Assembly (NCBI GenBank): GCA_019188255.1
Contig: JAETXT010000003.1
Location: 1,054,001 to 1,118,000, forward strand
Length of the DNA stretch: 64,000 nt
Reading direction: 5' to 3'
Source of the DNA: Verticillium longisporum
Lineage: Eukaryota; Ascomycota; Sordariomycetes; Glomerellales; Plectosphaerellaceae
Each line of letters opens with the position of its first letter. Position 1 is the stretch's first letter. The notes beneath the pieces were generated by a model that saw only the letters and a list, made by a program, of their open reading frames with translations, was not told the origin of the DNA and did no database searches. A program made the position numbers and the translations under genes. Of the stretch, positions 43,963 to 55,500 are shown one piece after another.

Positions 43963-45441
43963 ATGGCGTCCGACACATGCATGAGCTCGGCTCACGTTGC
44001 CATCGAACGTGGTCCCATTGCCGACATCTCCGACTATCGCCCGACAGTTGTCGCCGACCCCAGACCCATCTTCCACAGATATATCCATAACGACGAGGCA
44101 ATGCTGGCAGGTTATCTTGGCTTCGGCCACAGTCTTTGCAACCTGCGCACCATAGCGGTGAGCGGCCCAGTCTTAAAGTACGTGCCTGCCGCTTTCGCTC
44201 TCCTGGGCGTCCCAGAGCCTGGGTGCGAGCCTGGTGACAAGACTCGCGAGGAAGTTGCCTGCATCTGGGCGCTTGCCTTTCTATTCAACGAAAAGACCCG
44301 TTCTGTGCTACCCGACACGCTCCAGAAGATCCAAGACAAGTACAATATATCTTGGAGTGCCGTCCGCTCCCAAAAGGCCCAGAAGGAGCAGCTCGGTGAC
44401 CCCAAACGGCGCGGCCAGATCCTCGCTGCTGTCCTGTTGGCCATGCACCGCGATATCCTCGCCGCTCAGCAGATGCCTCCCGAGCAGTTCGAGTCCACCT
44501 TTGTGCCTGCCGTTGTGGCTCTCGAAGATAACAACCCATGGGATGCTCCAGTCTACATGCTGCCCATGATGCCGGGGGACAAGATCACCTGGCCTGATTG
44601 GGGTCCCATCAAGGGTCACTGCGGCTGCAAGGACGTGTGCGAGCCGCTCGAGGAGCACGATGTCGAGGTCTACCATCGCTGTCTGAGCCTGATCCGCTAC
44701 ACCATCTACCAGCTCGAGCCTACCTACTTCTACAAGCATCTCGGCAAGTATATGAAGAACCAGCTGGACGGCCAGGTAGCCCTCGTCGCCGTCGCCAGAG
44801 TCAAGAGAGAGCAGATAGAAGAGGTCGCCGAAGCCCGCGCCAAGTTGGTCGAGCAGCAGTGCAAGGGCAAGCCCAATGCCAAAGTCGCAGGCCCGGCGCA
44901 GGCCTGTCCCTGCTCCCATATCGATGAGCTGGCGCATTGGCTCTCGAGTGGCATGCGCGGAAAGGTACCCACAGATATCCTGCTAGAGTTTCAGAGCAAT
45001 GTCAAAAAGGTCTACGAGATGGCCATCGAGCAATACCCAGAGGGTGACTGGACCGAACAGGAAAAGAGGCTCATGTCAGAGAGCTTCACCTGGATGGTGA
45101 CCCACGGTGCTGGAGGGCTGTCTGGCCCGCCTCACTGGACCGACGAGGAGCGGAAGATGTACGCTAACCTCCACCAGCCCTTTGCCTTTCCGCAGGGTGC
45201 CAACGTCAAATTTGAGGTGAACCAGGCGAACGAGTACCTCGGTGCCTTGGTCGATTACATGAGCAAGGTGAAGCTTGCCGATGAGCAGGTGATGAAAGCC
45301 ATGTCGGAGAAGCAGAAGGCGGCCCAACGCACGCAGGAGGCCACGGCCAAGTCGAACAAGGCTCATCACCACCAGCACACTGAAAAGTCGCGCCTACAGC
45401 AGCACCAGGAACTCCTTGCTCGCATGGAAGACGTCGACTAA
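43963..45441 (+). CDS. Unrecognised protein, 492 residues
   Basis: Single exon with ATG, long unbroken frame and codon use like its neighbours, so a real gene. I do not recognise a family. Visible features: an acid/neutral N-terminal region with IFHRYIHNDEAMLAGYLGFG; a hydrophobic stretch VLKYVPAAFALLGV; a Cys-rich motif HCGCKDVCEPLEEHDVEVYH near residue 221 and a second pair ACPCSHIDELAHW near residue 317, which could bind metal; and a C-terminal helical region rich in Lys, Gln and Ala (about 435-485) with a short His cluster (KAHHHQH). There is no signal peptide and no certain membrane helix, so it is probably soluble. It stands between the SH3 gene and the convergent MFS transporter gene, which tells nothing about its role. 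Confidence 0.7.
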   Translation: MASDTCMSSAHVAIERGPIADISDYRPTVVADPRPIFHRYIHNDEAMLAGYLGFGHSLCNLRTIAVSGPVLKYVPAAFALLGVPEPGCEPGDKTREEVACIWALAFLFNEKTRSVLPDTLQKIQDKYNISWSAVRSQKAQKEQLGDPKRRGQILAAVLLAMHRDILAAQQMPPEQFESTFVPAVVALEDNNPWDAPVYMLPMMPGDKITWPDWGPIKGHCGCKDVCEPLEEHDVEVYHRCLSLIRYTIYQLEPTYFYKHLGKYMKNQLDGQVALVAVARVKREQIEEVAEARAKLVEQQCKGKPNAKVAGPAQACPCSHIDELAHWLSSGMRGKVPTDILLEFQSNVKKVYEMAIEQYPEGDWTEQEKRLMSESFTWMVTHGAGGLSGPPHWTDEERKMYANLHQPFAFPQGANVKFEVNQANEYLGALVDYMSKVKLADEQVMKAMSEKQKAAQRTQEATAKSNKAHHHQHTEKSRLQQHQELLARMEDVD

Positions 45442-45787
45442 GTGTCATGGACCACACTCTCGCCTGAGGAAAAGCGGGGACTGGAGAAGAGCTTGGAATC
45501 ACCCCAGATATTCAGGCAAGGTGTTTTGCAGGAATCAAGAAATTGAAATTGGGTGAACGAGTACATGATCTTGCTTGTAGGAAGAAAACACATAGTCTAC
45601 GACCACATCAAGTGGCTAGCAGTCTAAAGCACACTTCTCTTTCAAGAACTCCTCTCTCACGAAATGAAACAGGCAACACGCGAGTACAGACCCAATTGTA
45701 AGAAAGCAACGCCATTCACCACCTAGCACGTATATCCCTTAAGCTCGTGTCATCGGACATAACACCGGCACCAGCATGGCGCTCCCT
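45442..45787. other. Intergenic between convergent genes
   Basis: About 350 bp holding the 3' ends of the 492-residue gene and the transporter gene. Nothing else is seen. Confidence 0.5.
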
Positions 45788-47810
45788 CTAGCTCCTTCCC
45801 ACGTCGGTCTTCCAGTCCTTGTCATCATCCACGTTGTTGACGACGCGCGCCTCAAGGCGGCCCCCGGTCCACACGCGGATGCGTTTGCCGTAGATGTACA
45901 TGGCCGGCAGCAGCAGGGCGACAGCCGCGAGGGCGCCGCTGTAGATACCAAAGTTGACCATGAAGCCCAGGTCCTGGATCCAGTCCGTGACACGGAACGA
46001 CATGGCGAAGCCGATGATGAGGCGAATGGACGAGACATTGACGAGGACGGGTCTGGAAGTGAATGTTAGTACCATGTTTTTGAATAAAAAAATATTGACA
46101 GAGGGGAGCTTTCGAGGCAGAATGCCGCAGAGGAAGCAAAACGGAAAAGGGAGACTCACCCTGCAAACTGAGGATAGCTCTCGACGAGATAGACGGCAAA
46201 GATGGTGTTCGCGGTCAGGAAGCCAAAGCCGATGAAGAAGATGGCGACGAGAACGACAATGCTGGGCAGGGTGCGGATGTTCTGCGCGGCATAGCCAAAG
46301 AGAAAGGCGCCGACGATGCCGGCGACCAGGGGGAAGATGAGACTGATGAGGTGGGCCTCGGGCTCGCGGCGGCCGCCGTTGCGACGGGCGTGGGCGTTGG
46401 AGATGAGGTCGGCGACGTAGCCGCCAAAGATCCAGACAAAGGGGCTCGCGATGACGAGGGGCACGACGGTGAAGCCGAGCTTCTCAAAGTCCCAGCCGGC
46501 GGCGATGAAGACGGAGGAGCCGACCTGGCCGGCGGCGCCCTGGATGGAGACGAGGAGCGAGTTGATGGCGATGACCCAGAGGACGTTGGGGAACAGGGTC
46601 GTCTTGAGCGTCTCCCAGACCGACTTGGAGGCGAGATTCCACTCGATGCCGCAGTGCAGGATGCCAAAGTCGGTCTGGTTTGTGCGGGGGCCGAAGGCTG
46701 CCACGTCGAGGCGGGGACGCGTCTCACCTGGCTGCAGGAGGTAGACTTCTTTACCGGCTGGGGGAGGGCACTTGAAGTCAGCTTGGGCACAAGATAGGAG
46801 AGGGAGCACGGGGGGGGGGCGTAAACGTACCAAGCTCGTCGGTGCTGCGGACCCATCGCGTCTCGGGCACGAGGAAGATGATGCCAATCCAGGCCAGTAT
46901 GGCAGCACCCGAGGTGAGATAGTAAATGAAACGCCAGTCGAGCCTGGCTACGATGATGGGGCTGCCAGAAGGTTAGATAGATGCTTGAGAGATACCGACG
47001 CATGCTAGACTTTCTCACCTGGCAATACCCAAGCTAACAATGATCAAGCCTTGAGATGCGCCAATGGAGGCAATGGCTTTGTTGCGCTGATGGATGAACA
47101 TAAAGTCCTGCACAATCAGCGGGATTAGCGCCTCCACGGCACCGGCGCCCAATCCCTGGAAGCAGCGAGCGGCGATATGACTGTTGAGACTCGTCGAGAA
47201 GCCAGCCCAGAGACCGCCAGCCCAGGCACACGCGCCGGCGAGCAGAAGCACGGGACGACGGCCAATGGCGATGGACAGCGGCACGAGGAAGTACGAGCTG
47301 ATGCCATTGACGAGCAAGGGCAGCGAGGCCAAGAGCGCAACCTTGGACAACGGGGGTCCGCCCAGGCCGGAGAGGATATCAAGCGGGTTGAGATTCACCT
47401 GGCCAGGCGGAACGAGCAGGTTGATGTCGATCTGCGAGAGAATCTTGGGATCAATGCCTGCGTACTCGAGGACAAAAACAGGGACGAGGGCGCCGACGAT
47501 GGCTTCGGCCGCGAGCGCCAGCGCGCCAACTATCAACTAGTCAGTCCTCCACCGTCATTTTCGAGTGTTGACACTGAGCGGTAAGCATCTAGTTGGACTC
47601 ACAGAAGCAGAGAGCGCCGATGGCGAGCCATTTCCTCCAGTTTGGCAGATTCAGGGGGTCCTTGGGATCCGGCGTGGGCATGGGAATGTACCGGATCCGG
47701 CCACCCTCGAAGAGCTGAGTCGTCCCTACCACCAGGGCATCGGGAGACTCAATCCTCGCTAGCGGTGCCAGCTTTTCCGTCGACTCTGAGAATCTCTGGT
47801 CGTAGTTCAT
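45788..47810 (-). CDS. Major facilitator superfamily transporter (DHA1/HOL1-like)
   Basis: Plasma-membrane proton-coupled transporter of unknown substrate. Five exons: 47603-47810, 47019-47529, 46831-46961, 46160-46757 and 45788-46052; introns of 73, 57, 73 and 107 nt with donors GTGAGT, GTGAGA, GTACGT and GTGAGT. All phases join, giving 570 residues. The cytosolic N-terminus contains DPKDPLNLPNWRKW, common in fungal HOL1/DHA1-like transporters, followed by about 12 membrane helices: LAIGALCFFGALALAAEAIV first, IAIGRRPVLLLAGACAWAGG as the loop-2/3 MFS signature, and RCFQGLGAGAVEALIPLIV in helix 4. A hydrophilic loop of ~80 residues sits in the middle (VPETRWVRSTDEL to FGPRTNQTDF). The C-terminus is a short acidic tail (VDDDKDW). 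The first 70-residue exon is supported by its DPLNLP motif. Confidence 0.93.
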
Positions 47811-49296
47811 ATTCGCGGTCCCGATGCGGGTCTATCGGTGCGGTGCCGCTAGAGCTGTCCGCAAAGATGTGCAGTTGCAAGGGCGAGTCTAAGAGTCAAA
47901 GAGAAAGAGACGCTTCAAGTACTTTTGGGGACACAACTCTGCAGTTTCATTCTTTAGAAAATGGAAAGCATAACATGGGAACGAAACAAAGGGGAATGAC
48001 AGGGTTGACTGCAGCGTACGAGGGAACGAGGAGAACTTAAATGACCTTGTCCGCGGTTCAGAAACTTTATCATACAGTAATCCCTCGATTGAGGCTCCAT
48101 CCGACACACCTGTCATGGCGCTAGGTCCTCGGAGTCGTTGCTCGCAGTGTAGGTTTTCGAGAGTTTCGCTGCAAGTCGAATGAGGAGTGATTCTGAGACG
48201 GGTGCCGTGATGGGTATGACTTGAGGCTGTCTGAAGCGCACAGAAGTTCGGACGAACAGGGTCAACCCCTGTAGTTGAACGTCCAGATTGGGGAGGCTCT
48301 TGCGATACACGGTACGACGGAGGCTTATATACTTTGAACATAGTACCATGTAGTACCCGGTGGGTTCCCAAGTCGCGGTTGCTACCCAGCCATCCTAGTG
48401 ACGCATCATCAACGGGTTCAACGACAGGGAACAGCCCTCCCGGTGGACTCCCTTACAAGATTGCTGCTGACGTACGAGAGGTCAACAAGGAGGGGAAAAC
48501 ACTAAACAACTGACTCGAGGAATAAACGGCACAAAACTCTACCTCGCACGATCCACGCGGACACCAGGACTTCGAGATGCGCGTGCAACGGTCTCGGTAG
48601 GGAACGATGCAATACCGTGTGCGAGCACGGTCAATGAGCAAAGAATACTTGGCGCCAGCCCCATCCCACGCCGCCCCAAGGAAACGAAATCGTCAACTGT
48701 GGCGAGCGGCTGCCGCACACGCCATGAGAAGTTTTGGATTCCTTCCATGCGCACGAGACAGTCTCGGGTGGTCTGGATGAAACGGTTCAGGGGGTCACGA
48801 AAGCCGTGGCTTGAGCTATAGACTTGACTTCGACTAGCTAGATCGGCCGTGCTCGCAAGCCTGCCGGAGTCGATTCTGGTCCCACTTCGACCTTGGAGGA
48901 GATAGTCCGATGGTTGACGGTACAAACGCGGCCTTGGTGGTTGTCTCGAACATCCCAGAATAGCCAAGACCCATGAGCCGAGTGAGACGCGATGCTGGCA
49001 ACATGTCACTTTCGATACAACAAGATTTTTTTCCATGCGTCAAACCTGTGCATGCTGAGATTCTGGCACAACTACGATAAAAACATTCCGTCTCTTGCCC
49101 GATTCAGCCTCGGCGCTCATCCGTGGTATAAGATTCAGCCCCTTCCTCCAGGACTCCAGACCCCAGAAATGATTAACTCCGTCGGTCCTCAGCCGAGGTA
49201 CGTTATGTCCAAGTGATCCTTTTTCATGAGCATTGTAAGGATTGGTGTCCAAAGAAAGACTCCGTTTGCAGTTCGGCGAGTGAAAGAGTTCGCCGA
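47811..49296. other. Intergenic, transporter promoter and RBR gene 3' side
   Basis: About 1.5 kb without a recognisable gene; the longest frame (165 codons, minus, 48539-49036) has no family features. Confidence 0.5.
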
Positions 49297-51445
49297 TCAA
49301 GAACAAGAAGCGGCGATTGCCACTGCGTGCGCTGCGTCGTCCCGAATGCTGTAGTCACCGCTCCAAGGCGGAAACCCAACAGCAACATATGCAAGGCCGT
49401 CTTTGTCTTCGAGCTCGTTTCTCAGAACCTCGAGGCGCAGAGACCAAACACGAAGCATCATGCGCTTGCGCTCACTGAAGACCTGGGCGAGCTCGTCTTC
49501 TTCTTGAGCAAAGTCGCTTGCGAGAGCCTCGAGTTCCTGTTCCTTCCGGTCCGCCAGCTTCTCCATCTCGTTTGCCTGTCGTTCGAGCAGCTCTTCCATG
49601 CGCTTGGCCTGCCGGTCGCGCAAAACATTGATCTTGGACTGGTGCAGCCGCGCCATGCCATCTCGTAAATTGTACTGCTGACCAAGCTCCTGCAGGTCGC
49701 GTTCCGTCACGACGCGCTTGGGGAGCTCTGAGTCGAGACCATGGCCTAGGCCTTCGCAGTATGCCTCCATGTGCTTCAGTCTGATTTTAACACTGTTCTC
49801 GCTCTGCTGGAGAGTCATGCGGAGCTCCATCTCGGCCTCGATCTGTCGTTCGTCGAGGTGTGAGGCGGTCTTTGCGTGTCGTTCTTCCATCTTCTCCGTC
49901 TGATCTGTGTGTCTGGCCGCTGTGGCGGCCTTCTTTTCACCGTGCCGCATCTCCATGTGCCACCGCTTCTCATTGACGAAGTCCTGAAAACGCTGCCTCT
50001 GAGCCAACACGTCGGCTTGTAGAGCCAAAAACGCAGGGTGCTCGCGCATGCGGCGCTCGGCCTCTGCGGTTTGAGCGGCCTCGGCCGCCGCCGCGGCGTC
50101 TCGTGCAGCTTTCTCGGCATCCAGCTCTGCAGTCCGAGCTTGCTCCTCGATTTGTCTCCTTTCCAGCTCTTCTGTTCCATCGCAAAAGTTGGGACAGCCA
50201 ACAGTCGGGTTCCATATGGCACCGCAAATATAACAGAACTGGGCTTTGCAACGGCAGGTCATGTGCGTGCACCCTTGTGCCAGTTCTACCAGAGCGCGGC
50301 ACTTGTAGCACCTCCTCCATCCGGATTTCTCGCCCATTTTGAGCACTTCGTTCAGTTCCCAATCTTCGGGACATTCCTTCCCAATGGGGTGGGCGTTCCG
50401 CTTGCACATGATGCAGACTCTCGTGTCGCAACTCCTACACTCTACATCGAACGGATGCTTGGGGTCAAGTTTGCTGCGTGGGGGGATAAACTCGCTACAG
50501 GCAGTATTCGGACAGAATATCCTTGCATCCCATGGAGTGATGAACTGTCGGACTGCCTTGAGAAAGAGATGCCGTTCCTCGGGTGTGAGGAGGTCTTTGA
50601 GGATAGAGCTTGGTATTGGCTGCGTGCAACACCTGGGTGGGAATTTGGACTCGTCTGTCGCAGCTTGTTGCACCACGACCCTCAAGCATTGGCCGCAATA
50701 AGCGTGACCGCAGGGGAGGCCGTATGATGACGAGGACTTGTCGAAGTCGTCACGACAGCAAATACACGCACTTGGGTTTCAACAAGTCAGCGATCACAGG
50801 ACTAAACAAGGTTATGGTTACAAGTGCGGCTCACATGGGACGGTCCAGGCCGCTTGCAGTCTTCTTTTTGCGTCGTATCCTCCGTAGGCCTTCCTTTATG
50901 TTGATGAAACTTCTCCGCGTGCTGACACTAAACAAGCTCTGTGCCGAGTTGTCGGGCAGCTCAACTGAGTGTGATTTCAGAAATTTGGGCTGGTCGAGAT
51001 TCGGGTCGATTTGTGTGAGGTATCGATCGTAGTAGGTAAAGCTCGTGTTCTTGGCTCGCTTTGCAGAATCGACTTTCAGCGATGCCTCTGAATCGTTGTT
51101 GTCGACAAGCAGAGAGCGCGAGGTTAGTGCCGTGCTCGCGGAAGCAGACGAGGTGGAGGAGAAGGTGCGCGCATGGTAGGTAGCGATGGTCGAGCCTTGC
51201 GACTCGGCGCTAGAGGTGTTGCGCTTCTGATCAGTTGACAGCATGTGCTCTGGAAGTTTGATGCCCAACGAGGCTGCTTTAGCGAGCAGATCCCTTTGGA
51301 GGGAGGTTTGAGCCTCGGGACCGGGAAGGTGGAGAACATGGTTGAAGTAGTCAGTGTCGTTGAGTTCGGGCGGACTGGTGGTGTCGTCGGTGGCGCTGGT
51401 CGTGGCGTCGGTCGGCGAGGTGGACACGCCAGCGAGCGACCCCAT
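49297..51445 (-). CDS. RBR (RING-IBR-RING) E3 ubiquitin ligase with long coiled coil
   Basis: Ubiquitin ligase of the RING/HECT-hybrid type. Exon 1 is 50835-51445, the intron is 50771-50834 (donor GTGAGC, acceptor CCCAAG) and exon 2 is 49297-50770, giving 694 residues. The first ~200 residues are Ser/Thr-rich with a basic stretch (LRRIRRKKKTA). RING1 begins directly at the splice: CICCRDDF, then CGHAYCGQCL and PPRCCTQPIP. The IBR domain follows (FCPNTACSEFIPP, CRSCDTRVCIMCKRNAHP), and RING2 reads CYKCRALVELAQGCTHMTCR then FCYICGAIW; the first Cys of GCTHMTC is the expected thioester cysteine. Residues about 400-650 are highly charged and helical (EERHAKTASHLDERQIEAEM and similar), a probable coiled coil. 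Targets are unknown. Reading exon 2 alone would miss RING1. Confidence 0.92.
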
Positions 51446-52569
51446 GGTGTGCTGCGATGCGCTATTCCACAGGCCCAGGTCGCGAGTTTTTGGATCTCAG
51501 GTCCGAAAGGACGGCAATATCATGCTGGTCCTGGACCAGAGAGACGCAGCAACGTTTGGCCTGGTGAGTGTTTTTGCGGTGCAGCGGTCAGGCAATGTTG
51601 TTGTTGTTGATGAGGCAGCTGCTCGGGCCTTGGGCGAACGGGTATGGAACGGCGTGCAGGGTCAACGGCGTGGCGGTTACAGCTTGGCGGGTGGTTGAGG
51701 GTAGAGACCGAATTGTGAGACTGCGTCGCAGGACAGGCGCGGTGAGCGATGGACGTTCGCTGCTAGAAAGCCGCGATGGAGGAATATACAAGTCTGGAAA
51801 AAAGGGTTGGAAGTTGAGAAAATGAAGGCTTGCACGATGCTTGGAAGGAAGAGGGAAAGGCAAGATATGGTGACAGGTCACTTGTGACCAGCAATCATCA
51901 GCCGAGTCGAATCGTGTCGATTGTTGAGCGAGTGAGCGAGCCAGTAAAAGTCAAGTTGATACCGCCGCTGGTGCCAATCTAGTTGGAGGGCGGATGCCTG
52001 GATCGACGGGGGTCGTGGCCGATCCTGAGGAGACAGCGACCGGGGGGGGTAGGGGCAAAGGCGGCGCACTGCCGTCAAGAAAAGTAGGCTCGGTCGTTTG
52101 TTGGACGGTCTGGTCCAGCGAACGGACGGGCGATGGCAAGAGGGATATCAGCTGAGATATAGTGGCCGGCGTCCTTGTACTGCGACTGTCACGGACTAGG
52201 CTGGTCAGAAGTGAACACAAGGTCGTTCACTGCTCGAGGCGTACGAGGCAAGGGATTGGACTGCTGTCGGCAGTCGTCTCTTTCCGCCCATGGCCAACGG
52301 TCAAGAGCGGTTGCTGTCATCCTTTCCGCGATGCTGGTTCGGGGAGACAATGCTGGAGGTTCGTGGGCTTCGGTGGGGGGGCCCTCTTTCTTGTCTCTCG
52401 TCTCGGATGCTCAGTAGCTGGTTGAGTCCAGGCTAGACAATAGCTGATGCGTTGCTTTTGGCGGCAAGACAACACTTCACTGGTGCGCCCAAAAGGGGAA
52501 CAACACTTGGGTCGATGGACATCTCTATAGGGATATCCTCCCGGCAACGTTGTCCATCCTAAGGTACCT

Positions 52570-52582
52570 CTACCTTAGGTAG
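52570..52582. repeat. 13-nt odd palindrome CTACCTTAGGTAG
   Basis: Two 6-nt inverted arms around a central T, in a context GGTACCT ... AGGTAG. Same word family as the palindromes at 4384 and 32217. Confidence 0.7.
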
Positions 52583-55500
52583 ATGGACCATCCCAGATGC
52601 TGGGTTTGGGTGATGTACGCGTGATCGCAGGTGCAGGCAGGTGCGATGGAGCTGGGCAACAAGTGGCAGCTACCACCCACCACACCACCAGCAAGCACCA
52701 CCGACCAACCGACAGCGATGCAGCAGCAGACAGGAAGCGGCAACCAGCAAAGCAAGGAAACAGCCTCGAGCGAGCCCCTCATTGGTCATGCACTGCACAT
52801 ACGCTAGCGGGAATGCACCCTCTTTCGGGACTACCCTCCACGACCAAGCCCGTAGCTTGAAGCGGGAGGTCTTATGTAATCCCCCACCTGCCCCCTTCAA
52901 CCACCATTGCCGCACCCTTGATACAGCGAGTTGCAGTCTCATCTCGACATCGCTAAGTTTCGACATGGGACCCCTTGGCCGAGGGGGAAAGGGGGGCCCC
53001 TTTTTGCTGTCCGCCTGGTTTGTCTCTGCTTTTCTTTACTCCTGGTTACCTTCAGGGCCGTCTTCGTGATTTATTTGGCACTATGTTGCGCTGACGAAAG
53101 ACTCATATGTCACCTTGCCTCGAATGCCTTGCAAGTGCCTGAACCAGAGTCTTCGTCGTTTTAGTCTAGCGTTTGCTGTCCCGTCGTTCCGTCCCTCCCG
53201 CGCTGCTGACAGCGGTGGCGCCGACTGATGATCCTGAAAAACAAAATCTAGCCAACAAACAGCAGTGGAGCGCCCCTTTGCTTGCTTTTTCGATCACCAG
53301 AGTCAAGCCCCTCCGAAAACCGAAGAATGTCGCTGGGCATATCCGTCATGGCCTACTGAACGAAGACCGCCTTGCGAGTCAGTTGACGCCCGATGCGCAA
53401 ACATTGTGGAGAAAGATACCAGGAAGCAAGCAAACATCACTCCCTCGAGCCTGATCATGTTGCGCCTTTGACACACTCATGGCGCGTTCGCCCACCCTCG
53501 CGACCACTAAGCTTCGCCGCCTCATATTTCCGGACCTCTTGTGGCGGAAATCGGTGTTTGCCTCCGCCTTATGAAGAGCTCATGCCGGGAACCGTCTGGA
53601 TGTCGCGGCCATGGGCACCACGGCCGATATGCATAAACCACAGACGTGCCAGATCAAGCATGGCAAGACTCGACCATATTTCCGCTATGCGCCTTCGCAC
53701 GGCAGAGTTAAACCCGTGGCTTGCGATAAATGCCGAGGAAGTAGCATGGGGACCGAGCAAGCGGTGCGTTTGTAAGCTGGGGATGGCGTTACCGCGGGAT
53801 GGATGTCCTACACAGCAAACCTCTGGCCAGACGACGTGCTACTTCACTCAGGAAGTGAAATCTACCCCCTAAATTCGTATCTGGCATCCGACGCTAACTT
53901 GCGTTTCTCCTCACTGGTAGTCACTTCGCTTCTTGTTGATCTGTGCTTTTCGCTAATATCGCAATGTCTTACAAGACCAGTAGATCTTCATAAGCTCGGG
54001 ATCTACCCAGATCCCGCCAATAATGCGACTGCCCGTGAGCTTTGACGTGATTAACTTGCAGGTGGCGTCGACTTTCCAGACTGGAACCGTGTCTGCGCGT
54101 ATGATCTTCCCGCTGTACCTTCGGTGGACATGTTCATCTCGGCGGCCAGCCCTACCGGCCGGTCGATGGGCAATTGCTCGGATCGTTTGATATCCGAGGC
54201 CTGGTCTCAATCTTTCAGCTTGTCTTGTATGACCGCATGCTTTGAAAAGCTGGTGAATCTTTGGTCTTTGAAGATCTCTCAACTGCAGTAATCATATCTC
54301 TCGTTTGCTCTGGCAACCTGATTCAGCATTTGACATTCTGGAAGCGAGTGCAACGACATACAGCTGTTCGAGGAAGAATCAACTGGTTCGGCTTGAGTAA
54401 AAAAGACTAGCGTGTTTGGGTGTTAATCCATAAGACATACACCTTTGTGTCGTTGTCTCGATAACACCAGTCCCTTCGGCACCCAGATCATGCCTACACT
54501 GAGCTACTGGTGTGAGGTTGATGTGAAGTTCCAAATCATCAAGAACTTGATTCACACATGGAGAAGTCTGAAGCGTCCGTATACGTATATGGGCATGGGA
54601 TGATTTCGAGAGACTGATACATTTCGACCCTCGAAAATCGTGAATCATATCAACACGGCATTAAATTGCGACCTGCTTTGGAGTGGTGCTTCCTTCCAAC
54701 CTATTCACGAAGTGAGGCGACTCTGTTATGAGATCCAACTATGATAATGACAGTCAATTGATATCATGCTTAGCTGGAGAAACACATAATTAACCTTCTG
54801 GCACGATGGACAGCATCTTGATCTTTGGCATATCGCGTTATGACATTCGGCAGACCCTGGACACACGCGGCTGGAGACACTTGATGAGGCTTATAAACAT
54901 TCCAATAGGATGGGGACCGAATTTACAATACTGTAGGTTGAGACTCATCCACGACATGACGAGACGCCACAGGGCTCATGGACCGTCACGGACAATGTGG
55001 TGCGGCCCCGGCAGTCTCCGCGAGCCCAAGCAAAGGCGCCTCGATATTGCTCCTGTAAGCATGACGACCAAGGAGAAGGTGATGAAGTGGTGAAAGAACC
55101 GTAAACCAAGCCTGGAGGATATTGAAACGCAGAATCGGCGACATGGCGAGACGCTTCTGACAGTAGATCCCCCCTCAACTTTGTCGTACTCAAAGCAGAC
55201 GACGTCGCCAACATTGTGATAGGCAGGCGACCCGTCACTCAAGATATGTCCCGCAGCAGAAATGAGTGGCCATTCCCATATTAAACTTCTGGGACCACCT
55301 GTGCATGTTTACAGGGGTGCTCAAAAATTACATGTGTATGCTGCCACCTCGGTCATTTCCTGTGGTCATACTGCCAATAACACTCCATTCCGCACGGATT
55401 CCCGCAGTGAGGATGAAGATAGATAAAAGAAATATCGCAGCACCGACAAGACCAGGTTGTGCCAGCATAAGCAGCCTTCAAAGCATCATGACCCGACGAA

